NCBI GenBank assembly: GCA_040143965.1
Contig: JASJQH010006924.1
Location: 1-38,210 of the forward strand
Origin: Basidiobolus ranarum
Lineage: Eukaryota; Basidiobolomycota; Basidiobolomycetes; Basidiobolales
Length of the DNA stretch: 38,210 nt
Reading direction: 5' to 3'
Shown: positions 9,292-20,441 of the stretch, one piece after another
Layout of the letters: each line of letters starts with the position of its first letter
Position numbering within the stretch: the first letter of the stretch is position 1
Translations under genes and position numbers: made by a program
The notes under the pieces: model-generated
Database searches by the model: none
What the model saw: only the letters and a program-made list of their open reading frames with translations
Told to the model about the DNA's origin: nothing

Positions 9292-11099
9292 CTAGATAGC
9301 CTTACTGAACCCACTGTATTTAGTTGTCCTAAGAGTGGGATCGAATAGTTTGCATACATTTCTCAAGAAGATCGTCCCCAAACGATCAGTAAGTTCCACA
9401 ACTTCCCCTTCTAGTAAAAGAATGCCATCCCTGGTAACTGGAGCTCCGGATAGTACAACTATTCCTTCGCTTTGCATCTCCTTTAGCTCCACATAAAACT
9501 CATCGGGTAGTAACTGGGCCAACTCTGTGGTAAGCACAACCTTTGATTTACATGCAACGTCTAGAATAGCTTTTTTGATGATCAAATCTTCATTGGACAT
9601 TTCATGGCCCTTAATGAGAGGAAGCTCGCCCATGTCAACCTTCTTCGTATATTCCCTGATATTCTTTTCGTTTTGAGCGTAGCCATATTTGGCATCACTA
9701 ATAGCGGACATACCTAAACCAATAAGCAAGTGGGTTTGCTTGGCAACATAACCCATGAAGTTTCTGTGCAAAGTACCATTTTGCTTGCCAATAAAAAGCT
9801 GATCCGTAGGTAGAGCAAAATGATCCATTCCGACATCTCTATACCCCATTGAGGCGAACAACTTTTTACCGAGTTCATATAGGGAGCGTTTGTCAGTTTT
9901 AGAAGGCAAATGATGCTCAGTAAAGTTTCTTTGTTGTGGATTCACCCAGGGAACGTGAGCGTAACTGTAGTAAGCAATACGATCTGGACCTAGCTCACCC
10001 ACCATTGCGATGGTATTTTGGGTGGTTTCTAAAGTTTGATTTGGAAGGCCATAAATCAAATCTAAGGAGGGAATGAGTTAGAGTTCTCGATTAGAGTATT
10101 GAGACAATCCAATAATTACCAAAACAGATTGAAGTGTATCCAATTTTTCTAGCCAGATGCATAACTTGTTCGACAGTTTCGTATGTCTGTACTCTATTGA
10201 CAATCCGTTGCACATCAGGGTCAAAATCTTGAATCCCCAAACTGAGTTTTCTAAAGCCAAGATCATACAAGGTCTTTAAGTGCTCTTCACCAGTACTGTT
10301 TGGATGCGCCTCAAAACTAAACTCATGTGAGGGATGAAGATCACAGCCTTCCAACAATCCCTTGATCAATCGTTTCAAATTGCTTGGAGAGAAGAAGGTT
10401 GGTGTGCCTCCACCCAAGTAAATCTCACATATCTTAGGTTTTCCTGAGGTAGAGGTCAGATAGGATCGGTAGATCTCCCATTCTTTAAGTACAGCATCGA
10501 TATATGGATCCTCCACTTTATCATGGTATTTTGTGATGACTTTAGTACAAGCACAGTAATGGCACAACCTATTAACCGAGGAAGAGTGATTAGTATGATA
10601 TTTTGTCTATGGATTTTGTAACCCATCATACTTACTGCTCGCAGTATGGCAAATGAACATAGAGAGTCATGCCAAACTCATTGTTTGTCTCGTCAAAGCA
10701 TTTCTTTACTATGTTTAACCAACCCTCTTGTGTTGGTGGGACTTCAGTTTTATTCCAGAATGGTACCGGTGGATAACTTGTATATCTAGGAGCGGGAACA
10801 TCGTATTTACAGACAAGATCCTCAATATCTGCCAAACTATCCAGAACGGTATTCCTAAGCTCTTTTTCCTGCTCAAGTGATCTCACAGGTCTATGCTTTT
10901 TGATCTGTCTACTAGCGGTGGTATTCGTCGTTTTTTCACTTTTTTCCTCGACAGAGTCCTCAGCAGGCAATGGTTTTCCCGGGCTCTTCTCCGCCTTCGA
11001 GGCAAATAGACGTGGGATCAGAACTGAGAATAGTACTGTAGCGAGTAACAGGTATAGGGATAAGCTGAGCTTGGATGTTGTAGCAGCTTCTTCGCCCAT
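9292..11099 (-). CDS. hemN: Oxygen-independent coproporphyrinogen III dehydrogenase (HemN), membrane-anchored
   Basis: Three exons (11099-10636, 10568-10120, 10061-9292) give 560 aa; introns are 67 and 58 nt with GTAAGT/TAG and GTAATT/TAG ends and branch-like CTAAT/CTAAC. The first intron splits the radical-SAM cluster motif CEQLCHYC (Cys153, 157, 160). HemN-specific signatures are APRYTSYP (about 103-110), GGGTPTFF, LSLGIQDF, DLIYGLPNQT, GMDHFALP, TLHRNFMGY and a C-terminal FLRNVCKLFDP. Together they separate true HemN from the HemW/RSAD1 relatives. HemN converts coproporphyrinogen III to protoporphyrinogen IX without oxygen, using a [4Fe-4S] cluster and two S-adenosylmethionines. Unusual here is an N-terminal extension of about 95 residues with a membrane span at about 10-32 and a polar, lysine-rich linker. 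Bacterial HemN starts near residue 85 of this protein and is soluble. Most fungi use the oxygen-dependent Hem13 enzyme; whether this organism has both cannot be seen. Confidence 0.9.
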
Positions 11100-12038
11100 G
11101 ATCGTTTGCAGAACTTTGGATTGAAAGTGAAAGAGTGTGGGGAGCTGGTTTTATTCACACCTCAGTATCTATTTAATTGATTTCCGATCGTAATAGGTAG
11201 AATTACTTTTACATTGAGATGTACCCGAAGGAATCACCAACTGCTGGAAATTCGAAATCTAGAGCCGAATATCAATTCCAGGCCATCAAAATTACTAAAT
11301 TCCCTCATACGACTTCACACAAGCCAATAAGTCATGGCCATAGTGTTGTCTCGACCTCAACTTAGTCATCTCTATACATGGCGCTAGTAATTCATCGGGG
11401 CTCCCATTTTCTCTCTTTTTCCCTAATTCAGGTATTTACTTCCGAATTCCTTGATTTAGAATTTACCTCCGATCCCAACTAGCCGGGGTTTTTTTACTAA
11501 AGTTAGGGTTGGGGTTAGGGTTATGCTCGTGTCGTTATACTTCTATATGGAAATTATTATTGATATGCATTCATGCATAAATAGTGAAGTAAGGCTAAGG
11601 TTAGAGTTAAAGCAGGAATAATTTAAGATTTATTTTTAAACGAATGTTATCCGATGTTTAGTGAGTATTTTTCAAGGATATATAAGCATCTTCGTACCGC
11701 CTATTACATTACATTTAAGCAGGTTTTTTCTGTTGATTCGAAATCCAACTTAGAAATCGATGTTCTTGGTATATTCTTTAAATGTATAGGTAACAGTAAT
11801 TGGCTTTAAGGATAAAATGACTTCATAAAAAAAGAAGATTCGAGTATTTGCATTTGTATCACCTGGAAGTAGATTAATTATGGCTCACAACAGAAGATAT
11901 AACAATAGAGTAAATACCAAGTAGGCTTTTCATTTATCATGTATTCCAACTCTTACGAACAATAAGCTTCTTTAACCTTTTCAAACTTTACGCAACGGAC
12001 CCTTCTTTCTAATAACTAAACAACCAGTCTACTTAAAC
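11100..12038. other. Intergenic DNA with telomere-type repeat
   Basis: No gene is seen. It contains the HemN promoter side and an imperfect triple telomere motif at 11502-11523. Confidence 0.6.
11502..11523. repeat. Interstitial telomere-type repeat
   Basis: GTTAGGGTTGGGGTTAGGG followed by TTA: three TTAGGG-like units in a row, the middle one changed to TTGGGG. Confidence 0.85.
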
Positions 12039-12248
12039 ATGATTGGCATTATATTTCTTTGCCTAATCCCCATTGTCGGAATGCTTTCCGTATTACTTGT
12101 ACAATTCTCACTGGCTCAATCTCATCACTCCACAACGGTAAAAGAGGAGCAAGGACAATCAAAACAAATCTCTGACCATCCGTTAGTATGGTGTAATCAA
12201 GACCGACCAACTGCTTGGCTTAAGCGACGTAAATCTTGGAAAGCTTGA
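12039..12248 (+). CDS. Possible small membrane-anchored or secreted protein (69 aa)
   Basis: An ATG in an A-rich context (AAACATGATTGG) opens a 69-aa frame. Residues 1-26 are strongly hydrophobic (MIGIIFLCLIPIVGMLSVLL and on to SLAQ), which suits a signal anchor or signal peptide. The rest is polar with a basic end (RPTAWLKRRKSWKA). No family is recognised, no TATA box is obvious, and it stands alone between two larger genes on opposite strands. It could be a genuine small protein or chance; the strong hydrophobic/basic organisation is the only support. Confidence 0.35.
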   Translation: MIGIIFLCLIPIVGMLSVLLVQFSLAQSHHSTTVKEEQGQSKQISDHPLVWCNQDRPTAWLKRRKSWKA

Positions 12249-12594
12249 CTCTCCGACTCAACGAACAAGCATTACTATTGTAAATTTTTAATGAGGTAAA
12301 CTTTTGACCAAGTTCTAATCGTCATATTGTGACAAATGATTCCCCAAGAAATCCCTATTTACCAGTGGAGTTTAACTTGTAAATAACATATAAAGGAATT
12401 TTTTTATCCATTTTTACTATAAAATTGTGTTCATTCCATGACAACAGAAACCAGTTTCAATGAGGTTTGTTAGTGGCGTTGTGTGAATATCTTACCATTG
12501 GTGAGAGATTCGGAGACTGTCTAGACTCTGTCTACTACGGGTTGATACGTCATTCATACTAATTATATCCTCCGAATCAAGACATATAAAATAC
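12249..12594. other. Intergenic, no gene seen
   Basis: AT-rich sequence leading into the methyltransferase promoter. I see nothing else. Confidence 0.6.
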
Positions 12595-12602
12595 TAGTTT
12601 TC
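12595..12602 (+). promoter_or_regulatory. TATA box of the methyltransferase gene
   Basis: TATAAAAT about 45 bp before the ATG at 12645, which supports that start. Confidence 0.5.
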
Positions 12603-12644
12603 TCGATATCTGAGATTCATAGTACTTGACTTTGATTCTGTGAC

Positions 12645-13517
12645 ATGACTATGGAGAATCAAACCACAGCCACCTCTAAATCGGAAATCACTATCCCAGT
12701 CGATGGTACGAATTCCATTTCAGAAAAGGTACATCAAGTAGCCGCAAAAGGTTTTGAGTTAGACACTGATGCGTATGAAAATGCACGACCAAGTTATCCT
12801 ACTGAGGCAATAGTACTTCTCCAAGAGAAGCTAAACCTGGTACCCGGGGAATCCTATGTTTTAGACTTGGCAGCAGGGACCGGGATATTTACTCGTCTAT
12901 TGCTTCCTTTTAAATATCACTTGACAGCAGTGGAACCAGCTGCTAATATGAGAGCTAAGTTCTCTCAAGTGCTCCCTGGTGTTCCTATACTAGATGGTAC
13001 AGCATGGAAAATACCCTTAGAAGACAATTCCCTTGATGTAGTTTTTGTTGCCCAAGCATTCCACTGGTTTAGTGATGTAGCTGCCATCAAGGAAATTTCC
13101 AGAGTATTAAAACCAGAAGGTCATTTGGCTTTAATATGGAATCTTGAAGACAGATCTCGAGCAAAGTGGGTTGGTCAAATCAGAGATATTTACGAAAAAC
13201 ATGAGAAAAGTTCACCACAATACCGCTTAGGTTTATGGAAGAAAGTATTTGAAACAGAGGAGTATCACCACTTATTTAACCCACTGAACGAGGTTCATTT
13301 ACAACGTGAAGTACTATCGGATAAACAAACCATATGGACTCGTGTATCTAGTAAAAGTTATGTAGCATCTTTGGATGCGGAAGAAAAAGAAACTTTGAAG
13401 AAACAAATATTGGAGACACTTGACAAGGCTCAAGATATTGAGGTGGATGAGGCAACTGGACATGTCAAATTCCCATATGTTACTGATATAATCTGGTGTC
13501 AAAAACGTACTCATTAA
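12645..13517 (+). CDS. SAM-dependent class I methyltransferase
   Basis: This is a single-exon 290-aa protein. Motif I, the SAM-binding glycine loop, is VLDLAAGTGIFTR (72-84), and the acidic end of strand 2 is TAVEP (Glu97). The post-motif segment DNSLDVVFVAQAFHWF is typical of the Methyltransf_11 group that includes fungal Crg1/Tmt1-like small-molecule methyltransferases. YENARPSYP near residue 44 is also characteristic of this group. The C-terminal half (VSSKSYVASLDAEEKETLKKQI) matches the usual accessory helices. The substrate cannot be read from sequence. It converges with the small membrane protein gene ending at 13611. Confidence 0.85.
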   Translation: MTMENQTTATSKSEITIPVDGTNSISEKVHQVAAKGFELDTDAYENARPSYPTEAIVLLQEKLNLVPGESYVLDLAAGTGIFTRLLLPFKYHLTAVEPAANMRAKFSQVLPGVPILDGTAWKIPLEDNSLDVVFVAQAFHWFSDVAAIKEISRVLKPEGHLALIWNLEDRSRAKWVGQIRDIYEKHEKSSPQYRLGLWKKVFETEEYHHLFNPLNEVHLQREVLSDKQTIWTRVSSKSYVASLDAEEKETLKKQILETLDKAQDIEVDEATGHVKFPYVTDIIWCQKRTH

Positions 13518-13610
13518 ATTAAATAAAATTGGATTTATTACTCTACAGTCAGATTATGAAATTCTCGGATTATTTACAAGTAGAATGATGATGGCAATAG
13601 CCCTAAGATT

Positions 13611-13853
13611 TTACCACCAACTATATTCACCCATCTTGGGGGAAGGAGTATACATGGATCGACTGGGCTTTGCAGGATAGCTGGCTTGTACAGCAGGAGT
13701 AGATTGATATCTGGTTGCGTATTCTTGATTGGTGATGCTAGTGAGAAAATATGCTACTCCTATGGCAGTTACACCAGTAATCGCCGTCAACGGTACGATT
13801 ATTTGAGAGTTTAAAGACCTGGTTAAGGGGCTGCGGATGATGATTGCGGACAT
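13611..13853 (-). CDS. Small single-span membrane protein, possibly mitochondrial (80 aa)
   Basis: From the ATG at 13853 the frame encodes 80 aa: MSAIIIRSPLTRSLNSQ with two arginines and no acidic residues, then one hydrophobic span (IIVPLTAITGVTAIGVAYFL), then a proline/tyrosine-rich tail ending MGEYSWW. TATAAAT at 13891-13897 lies about 40 bp upstream and supports this start. The basic N-terminus and single span resemble small inner-membrane proteins of mitochondria, but no family is named. It converges with the methyltransferase gene, leaving 93 bp between stops. Confidence 0.55.
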   Translation of the reverse strand: MSAIIIRSPLTRSLNSQIIVPLTAITGVTAIGVAYFLTSITNQEYATRYQSTPAVQASYPAKPSRSMYTPSPKMGEYSWW

Positions 13854-13890
13854 GTTGATTTTTGAAAAATCTCTTGGACTTGACAAAACT

Positions 13891-13897
13891 ATTTATA
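13891..13897 (-). promoter_or_regulatory. TATA box of the 80-aa protein gene
   Basis: TATAAAT on the minus strand about 40 bp before the ATG at 13853. Confidence 0.45.
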
Positions 13898-15324
13898 TGA
13901 CTACACGCATTAAAGAGTCAGGCTAGATTTTGGAGTCTAGGTTAGTTGAAGGAAATTCAAGTAGTCAGATCTGAAAAGTAAAAGCCTAGACCACATGAGA
14001 TAAGATAATGAAAACACGACTCCCTCACTGATATTCATACTATCGATTTCTATTCGCCACCCGATTTGCTATCCTTGATTTTTATCGATAAGTAGCTCAA
14101 CCTAGATCATGCTGAAATATTATGACTATTGAAGTCAAGCCTAACTGAATAGTATAACGAATGCAAGCAATTCTTTTCGACATTATTTATGCATGCAACT
14201 ATTTATAAAGAAAACCATTTTCACAATTATTGAAGTTCAAGGGTTTCATATTATTTATATTCGATATTTGTTTAAGAAAGATTTTGTCCTCAATATTTAT
14301 GAAATATATGTAATCTCTAGTACTTTACTTTTATTTTCTGTAGTATAAACAAATCCTTTTTTCTCATTACAATGCTTTTTTCTGATTTTTCATGTAACGT
14401 ATCCAATATCTGCTACAATATATATATACCTGTTCAGAGAACTTCTTTTCCTCAATTTTGTGGTCTCTTAATATCTTCAAAACGTTTATTTCCTCATCAG
14501 TATTAATACCATAGACACAAATAGTTGATGGTATTATTGTAAGTACTTGTGATGAGTCAGTTGTATATATTGATCAATAGTGATTTGGACTTTTGCATTT
14601 TGAAATCCAAAGTACTCTATATTGTGATATAAAATGAAAATTGTAACAGCAGCAATATGCTTTTCAGGTGCTAAACATGCTGGCGAATGCGTACATTAGG
14701 GGTGTTTTGAACAGGTTTGAAAATTTGTCTTTTTTCAACATGTCTGAGTTACATCCAAGATAGATGTTACATATAGATGTCACAATATTTACATGTAAGT
14801 TACTCAGGAAATAGGTATTAGTTATAGGAACAATATATATATTTCCGTAGTTACTTTTAACATTTCAACAACCCTTATTCATTTCTAGTATATATACGTA
14901 CTTAATTTCAATGCTTCCAAATATTGCTTCTAATTTTCACAATTACTCATCCCAAATGCTGATGATATCACATTGTGAGAACATATTTGAGATTCATGGA
15001 TTGATACTGTGAAGATATCTAAGATACGTACATGCTATATGTTTAAAGTGTTACACGGCCTAACAACTTCAGCGAAACTCAATATTTAACATTAATTATC
15101 CTAGTCTAGCTAACTCCGTATCGTACACTGTATTTGAAAATGCAAGCTTAACAAGACTTGAGAAGAAAAAAAGTCAACATTAATCTGGCTTCAAACTGGA
15201 AGCATATTTCGAGGAATGCCACGATATAATAGCCAATGATGACAAGTTATATCACTGCTTAGATCAGCCTCATTGGGAACATTTACGGATATTGGAATAT
15301 TTTCCAGAATGGTTACTTTGGGGA

Positions 15325-15430
15325 TATGAATGAACTTGGTGACATATAGGGTATAAATGAACTTGTTGGTAATATATAGGATAAGAGCGAGCTTGGCGAT
15401 ATATAGGATATGAATAAACTTGGTAACGTA
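15325..15430. repeat. Degenerate ~27-bp minisatellite
   Basis: About four diverged copies of a unit like AATGAACTTGGTGACATATA followed by GGGTAT run from 15325 to 15430, with small length changes between copies. Confidence 0.75.
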
Positions 15431-15937
15431 GCCTTTACGCAAGTCCCTCTTCCAAGAACAAACATCGTTTATACGAATTTAGAAGTCGGTGGGCCTAAAA
15501 TGGTAACTAATTAGCATCGGAACACAATCCACGTGTAATCGAATAACATATGGAGTTGACGATCGAATAAGGGAAGTCATTTACCAAGAATAAATGAAAC
15601 TCAAACAAATGTCGACCAAGAAAGTAACCACCTTACCTCTACTGCTCAATCCACCAATATTTCCACATCCCGGCAATGGACTATTTACGGGAATGGATAA
15701 TTAGGTATGAGCCTTAACCGAGCTGGCATTTACCGAATATTGACTTGCCGAGATCATTGAACACAGTTGGGGATCAGTTCTGATATGGACTTGATATTTA
15801 TTAGTGGACTTATTCTAGGATAATAATAGTGCAAGAGTGAAAATAACGTCTAGAATGGACGTATAATTATTACAATACCGAAACTTACAGTCAACGACCG
15901 TCGTTTCGAAAAAAAGATTACAGGGTGTGATAATATG

Positions 15938-15952
15938 TAGGGTTAGGGTTAA
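15938..15952. repeat. Interstitial telomere-type repeat
   Basis: TAGGGTTAGGGTTAA, two and a half exact TTAGGG units, lies 17 bp beyond the stop of the kinase gene. Confidence 0.85.
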
Positions 15953-15968
15953 TCACCATGCTGGCAAT

Positions 15969-17198
15969 TTAAATGATTAAAGACTTGAACCAGCTATCCT
16001 CAAACACCTCATTGATGGTGATACGAGTATCTGGATTGGGATCCAGCATCTTGCGAATCAGTGGGAATGCGGCCCCGGGGATTCTTGTGAAAGATTTACC
16101 TTCCTTGCGGAACTCCAAATACATCGCAAAGTTCTTTTCGGTGTCTTTAGCCATATCCCATGGGAATTTTTTGAGAACCATACACAGATAAATGATGGCA
16201 GCTGACCAGATATCAGCCTTGGCTGCATCATAGGGTCGACCATCAAAGACCTCTGGTGCAATGTATGGATCGGAACCAGTGATTTCACATGCCTTAGCCC
16301 GATTTTCCTCACTCAAAGGGTCCAGGAAGATGAAGGCACATCCAAAATCAATAATTTTCAATGTTCCGTTCTCATCTACGCACAAGTTCTCCAATTTAAG
16401 ATCTCTGTGAGCCACACCACGGTGATGAAGGTAAGCGAGGCCACGCATCAATTGACCGAAGTAACTGTCAATTTCTTGTTGAGTCAATTGGTTCTCTTTG
16501 ATAACGGTGAACATATCTTGAGGACAGTATTGCATCACTTCGTGGATTTGGTTATCCTCCATGATGACATCGAGGGTTTGAATAACGTTCTCATGGACTA
16601 GAGAAGCGGAGATGTAGACTTCGTTACTGATCCATTCGTAATAGCGATGTTCGTCTTCTTCAGGTTTCTTAGTACGGAAGCTTTTAACGGCATACTTTCT
16701 ACCGGTGCGTGGGCAGTAAGTTTGTCTTACACCACCACCAGCACCACTACAGATATCGTTAGTGAAGCCACCATAGAGCTGATTGAGTGATGGAGCATCT
16801 CTTTTTCTTAATGCATCCAATAATGGCATGTAGTCCTTGGAGGCAGATTTGGCGTTGGATTCATGTTGGGACTTCAAATGTTTCTTACGTAAGTTCAAGA
16901 AACCGAAACGCTTATGATTTGTGGATTTACGTTCCTTCTTATTATCTCTAAATACAAATCTACTTGGAACCTTGTAGAGCGAGGACATTCCAGCTGTGAA
17001 GCAATCATCAGACGAACTACTTATCGTCACACCTGATTCAAGCTTGGTAGTGCTGTCGTTGAATCCAGTGGAGTATTGACTGGATAGACTCTCTTGTGAA
17101 TGGTAGGGAATGTGAATTCCTTTGTTTGGAGCTTGATGGTATAGATGTAAATGAGGGATCATTTGGTAAGTAGTCACTGGAGCTTTGGTAACCGCCAT
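15969..17198 (-). CDS. HAL/SAT4-type Ser/Thr protein kinase, copy 1
   Basis: This is a single-exon kinase of 409 aa if translation starts at 17198. The frame is open to an ATG at 17279, but a TATAAATA (17261-17268) lies inside that extension and the paralogue begins at the equivalent of 17198, so I prefer the shorter form. The catalytic domain follows a basic, serine-rich N-terminus. Visible are the glycine loop GAGGGVR (about 152-158), Lys172 (YAVKSF), the catalytic AHRDLKLEN with Asp266, DFG at 284-286 and DPYIAPEVF. Sequence style and the ending (LDPNPDTRITINEVFEDSWF) fit the fungal HAL4/SAT4-HAL5/NPR1 group, which regulates plasma-membrane transporters and ion homeostasis. The N-terminal PNKGIHIPYHSQESL is shared with the second kinase 4.8 kb away. 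Confidence 0.88.
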   Translation of the reverse strand: MAVTKAPVTTYQMIPHLHLYHQAPNKGIHIPYHSQESLSSQYSTGFNDSTTKLESGVTISSSSDDCFTAGMSSLYKVPSRFVFRDNKKERKSTNHKRFGFLNLRKKHLKSQHESNAKSASKDYMPLLDALRKRDAPSLNQLYGGFTNDICSGAGGGVRQTYCPRTGRKYAVKSFRTKKPEEDEHRYYEWISNEVYISASLVHENVIQTLDVIMEDNQIHEVMQYCPQDMFTVIKENQLTQQEIDSYFGQLMRGLAYLHHRGVAHRDLKLENLCVDENGTLKIIDFGCAFIFLDPLSEENRAKACEITGSDPYIAPEVFDGRPYDAAKADIWSAAIIYLCMVLKKFPWDMAKDTEKNFAMYLEFRKEGKSFTRIPGAAFPLIRKMLDPNPDTRITINEVFEDSWFKSLII

Positions 17199-17260
17199 TT
17201 TGATTAGTTCTTTAGGGATAGGAACGTAAAGATACTTTTGAAGGAGTGACATTTGCTCAG

Positions 17261-17268
17261 TATTTATA
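17261..17268 (-). promoter_or_regulatory. TATA box of kinase copy 1
   Basis: TATAAATA about 63 bp before the preferred ATG at 17198. Its position argues against the upstream ATG at 17279. Confidence 0.5.
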
Positions 17269-18016
17269 ATACTGCACATCGCTTAGTAACCCGATAGTAT
17301 CAACCAATCAAAATCATTCAATCTTAGTTTATCACCAAACTCGGATCGGATGAGTTATTCGGCACGGGATGGAACTATTGATATGGTTAGATCCGCCTCA
17401 TGTCTGTAATAACCTCGCCGCTAGTTGTGATTGGATTTAGGTGATGAATTGAAGCACCTTCGTTATACTCATGCTCGCGTAACTGAAGTGATTAGTCAAC
17501 TTCCAAGCACTTTTACCTTTTGATTAGGTTCGTCAACGATGAATGATGGCATGCATATCACGTTGTTTGATGATTGGGAATATAATATGAAAGATGGGTC
17601 AAGTGAATTTTACCGAAAACCCAGTCACATCTGAAGTGTTGCACGAGATTTCCAAAATGATGTGATGCTCGTTCCATCTGCTCCGGGATTGAGATTGTTT
17701 GCTTAATCTATTTTTAGCTGTTTATGATATGATAATAAAGTGGCAAGATTTGTTGATAAAATGTGCTAATAAAAGCGTCTATAGATGTGCCGATAAAGGA
17801 GTTAACAACATGTGCTAATAAAGAGTGGATTACTGAAGGTATCTTTGTCACAACACTTGCACCCAACACTCAGCAGTTACGCCCTAGCATATAGAAAGAT
17901 GAGAAAGTGAGTACTGTTCAAAACCCCCTCTTGGGGTTTCTTCTTCTTACCAATAAAGGCTATTACAGTCTCGTGAATATGGTTGTGTATCAAGTCATTG
18001 TGAGTCCATATTAGTA

Positions 18017-18053
18017 TAGCGTACATGATAGCGTACATGATAGCGTACATGAA
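18017..18053. repeat. 12-bp tandem repeat, three copies
   Basis: TAGCGTACATGA repeated three times head to tail. Confidence 0.95.
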
Positions 18054-18390
18054 ATTCAGTTATTTGGGATTACGAACCATGCAACTTACAATTATATCCA
18101 AATGGGATCAAACGGTTACACTTACTGTAATGATGATTCAGTTTCCTTACTTGTTAACCGAATGACTGATTGTGGGAAGAGATTAGAAATGGAAGAATTC
18201 GATTACTTGTGTATGTCAACCTTGTATCGATCATGAAAATCTCTTTAAGCACACACACTTCCATTTGCTAGAAGAGATACGCAATCTGAAGATATTACTA
18301 TGTCATTGATTTTCCAAAATGATGGGCTTTGGGTGTCTTGAGTTTCTTTACAATTATTTGCAGCCAGTGACGCTCTATCGCAATGTAATA

Positions 18391-18492
18391 TAGAATAAAC
18401 ACAGCAATGGTAGTGATAGCAGTAGTGATCGCAATAGAATAAACATAGCAATGGTAGTGATAGCAATAGAATAAACATAGCAATGGTAGCGG
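18391..18492. repeat. ~32-bp minisatellite
   Basis: Three copies of a unit starting AGAATAAACATAGCAATGG and continuing TAGTGATAGCAAT; the first copy carries an extra internal AGTAGTGATCGCA-like segment and the last is cut short. Confidence 0.85.
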
Positions 18493-18928
18493 TGTTTTCA
18501 TGAACATTATATGAACCTCACTTCCGATACGTTTCTCTTTCCTTAGATTAGCAGCATACTTCACCACTGGCCAGTATAATTATTTATCAATGTTTAAGTA
18601 CTTGGCTATAGCTAATCGGCGCATAGTCCCACCAAAGAGATATACATACTTTTACTTAATATGAGATGTTATCCAAGAATTGCTATTAAGTTCGCGCATA
18701 AAAAAACAAATACAATGTAACAGTAACCTGTGCTTTATTAAAAGTCTCACAAGTGGTGCTGGCTCATACAACTACTAGGTGTTCTGATCAGATCAAGAAT
18801 TATGATATGCGTTGACTTATTTCCTTATTCAAATATCTAATTTTTCCTAGCGCATTCACCATTGTTTGGCTACTATCGCACTCATGATATTCTCTCAATA
18901 GAGTGTTTCATACTTCGTTGCTCTTTAA

Positions 18929-19013
18929 TTTGAATATGGAACTTTGGCTTTGTCTAACTAAGTACTAAGCTATATATGACCATATAGGTGTTTGGGCAGT
19001 GCTAATTTCAACA
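18929..19013 (+). repeat. Dispersed LTR-like repeat, partial copy A
   Basis: GTACTAAGCTATATATGACC and the following ATATAGGTGTTTGGGCAGTG run into AATTTCAACA. The block matches the end of the element at 20113-20441 and that at 37851-38062, in the same orientation. Only the terminal part is preserved. Confidence 0.7.
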
Positions 19014-20112
19014 GTTATGTACCACAAGGAAGAACTCATTGTATATGATATCAGTGCTTGGAAAGTAATAATTACTCTTCGAATTATGGTGGCTATACAA
19101 CAGATGACATGGTAGAACTCACTTATGTTGCCATGTATTTCTCTTTGTTGGATAATTACTCTTTATTCAACATCTTAGTTAACTTTAGTTATGAGACATA
19201 TATCAGAGACAGAAAGCAATGTATCTATAGCCCCTATATTCTAGATAGGAATATCTCTATATCTATATAACAAGTATGTCTTATTACCCCCACTTATCTA
19301 TTATATCTTATTATACAAACTCCTGAATATCTCAAACAATTGATTTACTTTTCTACTATATAAGTCACCATATACTCTTAAGAATAAACTAACTAAAACA
19401 CACTATCATAAGTTGCTTCTAATACCCTAAGTCTACCCCCATTATGTCAAGATCCTCCAACACTCTTGACTTTCCACAAGTATCAAACGTATTTGTCTAG
19501 GCATCAAAAACTTACATATTTATCCAAAATTTGCAAATACTAATGAAAATAAAATTAGAATTTACCTGATAATATTTAACCATCCAGATATTGGCACTTA
19601 AGTATATGCTGCTATTAACTTTCCTTACATGTGCACACAGAATTGCTTGCACCATGAGCAATTGTTCTATAGAACTTAGTATAATGGATGAATTTTATGA
19701 AGGTATTCAAATCAAAGATATAGAATCTTAACTATTGCACAAAACTTTACAAGTGCTTTGAAAATTCCCAATATTTACATGCACCATCTATATTATTAAA
19801 TGTTTAAGGCAACCAAAAAATACTTCCTGCACATCTACAGATGTTATGTATGAGAGAATATAATAGCAGGGTTTCATATGTTTAGATATTGAGGGATAGC
19901 GCATCCAAGTAAGTCTCAGCATGATTACATACTAGAGTATAGGAACCATTAGTTTAATAGTTAGATCAGCTTACTAGAGTGGAGGTGGCCTCTGGATCAA
20001 TTGTCGTCCAGATCAATATTTCTTCATTACTGTCGACAGAACTTTAGTTCAAACCCAGTGAACGGATGGAAATAAGTCAAATTAGTGACTACGCAAGCTT
20101 ATAGATATATGT

Positions 20113-20441
20113 TGTTGAAGTATTTTGGGAGCCTGTTGGAAGTGGCTTGGAGAACTAGAAGAATTGATAGCTTCTCTTATTGATAAGTTGATTAGAAAGT
20201 TGACATCTACAGTTTTGTCAAGATGTAAACAAACAAACTAATGGAATGCGTTAAGGAAGGTCCCAGAAGCATGTGTGCAAAGTATGGGGCTTTTAGCACA
20301 AGTTCTCAAAATCTATATATCTTCAAGCTTCTAAGTAAATTCCTCTTGAGGACAGTGGGTGATATCTTAGTTCAATATGGAATAACTAAATACTAAGCTA
20401 TATATGACTATATAGGTGTTTAGTCTATGCGAACTTCAACA
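20113..20441 (+). mobile_element. Solo-LTR-like remnant, copy B (329 bp)
   Basis: The sequence begins TGTTGAAGT and ends ACTTCAACA, a perfect 9-bp terminal inverted repeat with the TG...CA ends of long terminal repeats. Its last ~200 bp are repeated in diverged form at 37851-38062 and its last ~85 bp at 18929-19013. No internal coding region adjoins it and no exact target-site duplication is seen. It is best read as an old solo LTR of a retrotransposon; Ty1/copia or Ty3 membership cannot be decided. Confidence 0.6.

Larger units (their letters stand above)
13900..15968. other. Long AT-rich intergenic region
   Basis: No gene is seen in about 2 kb. It contains the 27-bp minisatellite at 15325-15430 and a telomere-type repeat at 15938-15952. 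The minus-strand frame across 15191-15442 is produced by the minisatellite. Confidence 0.6.

Noticed and set aside
15191-15442. 83-codon minus-strand frame rich in KFIH.LYITK repeats
   Set aside because: Produced by the ~27-bp minisatellite at 15325-15430.
17199-17279. 27-residue N-terminal extension of kinase copy 1
   Set aside because: A TATA box lies inside it and the paralogue lacks it, so 17198 is the likelier start.
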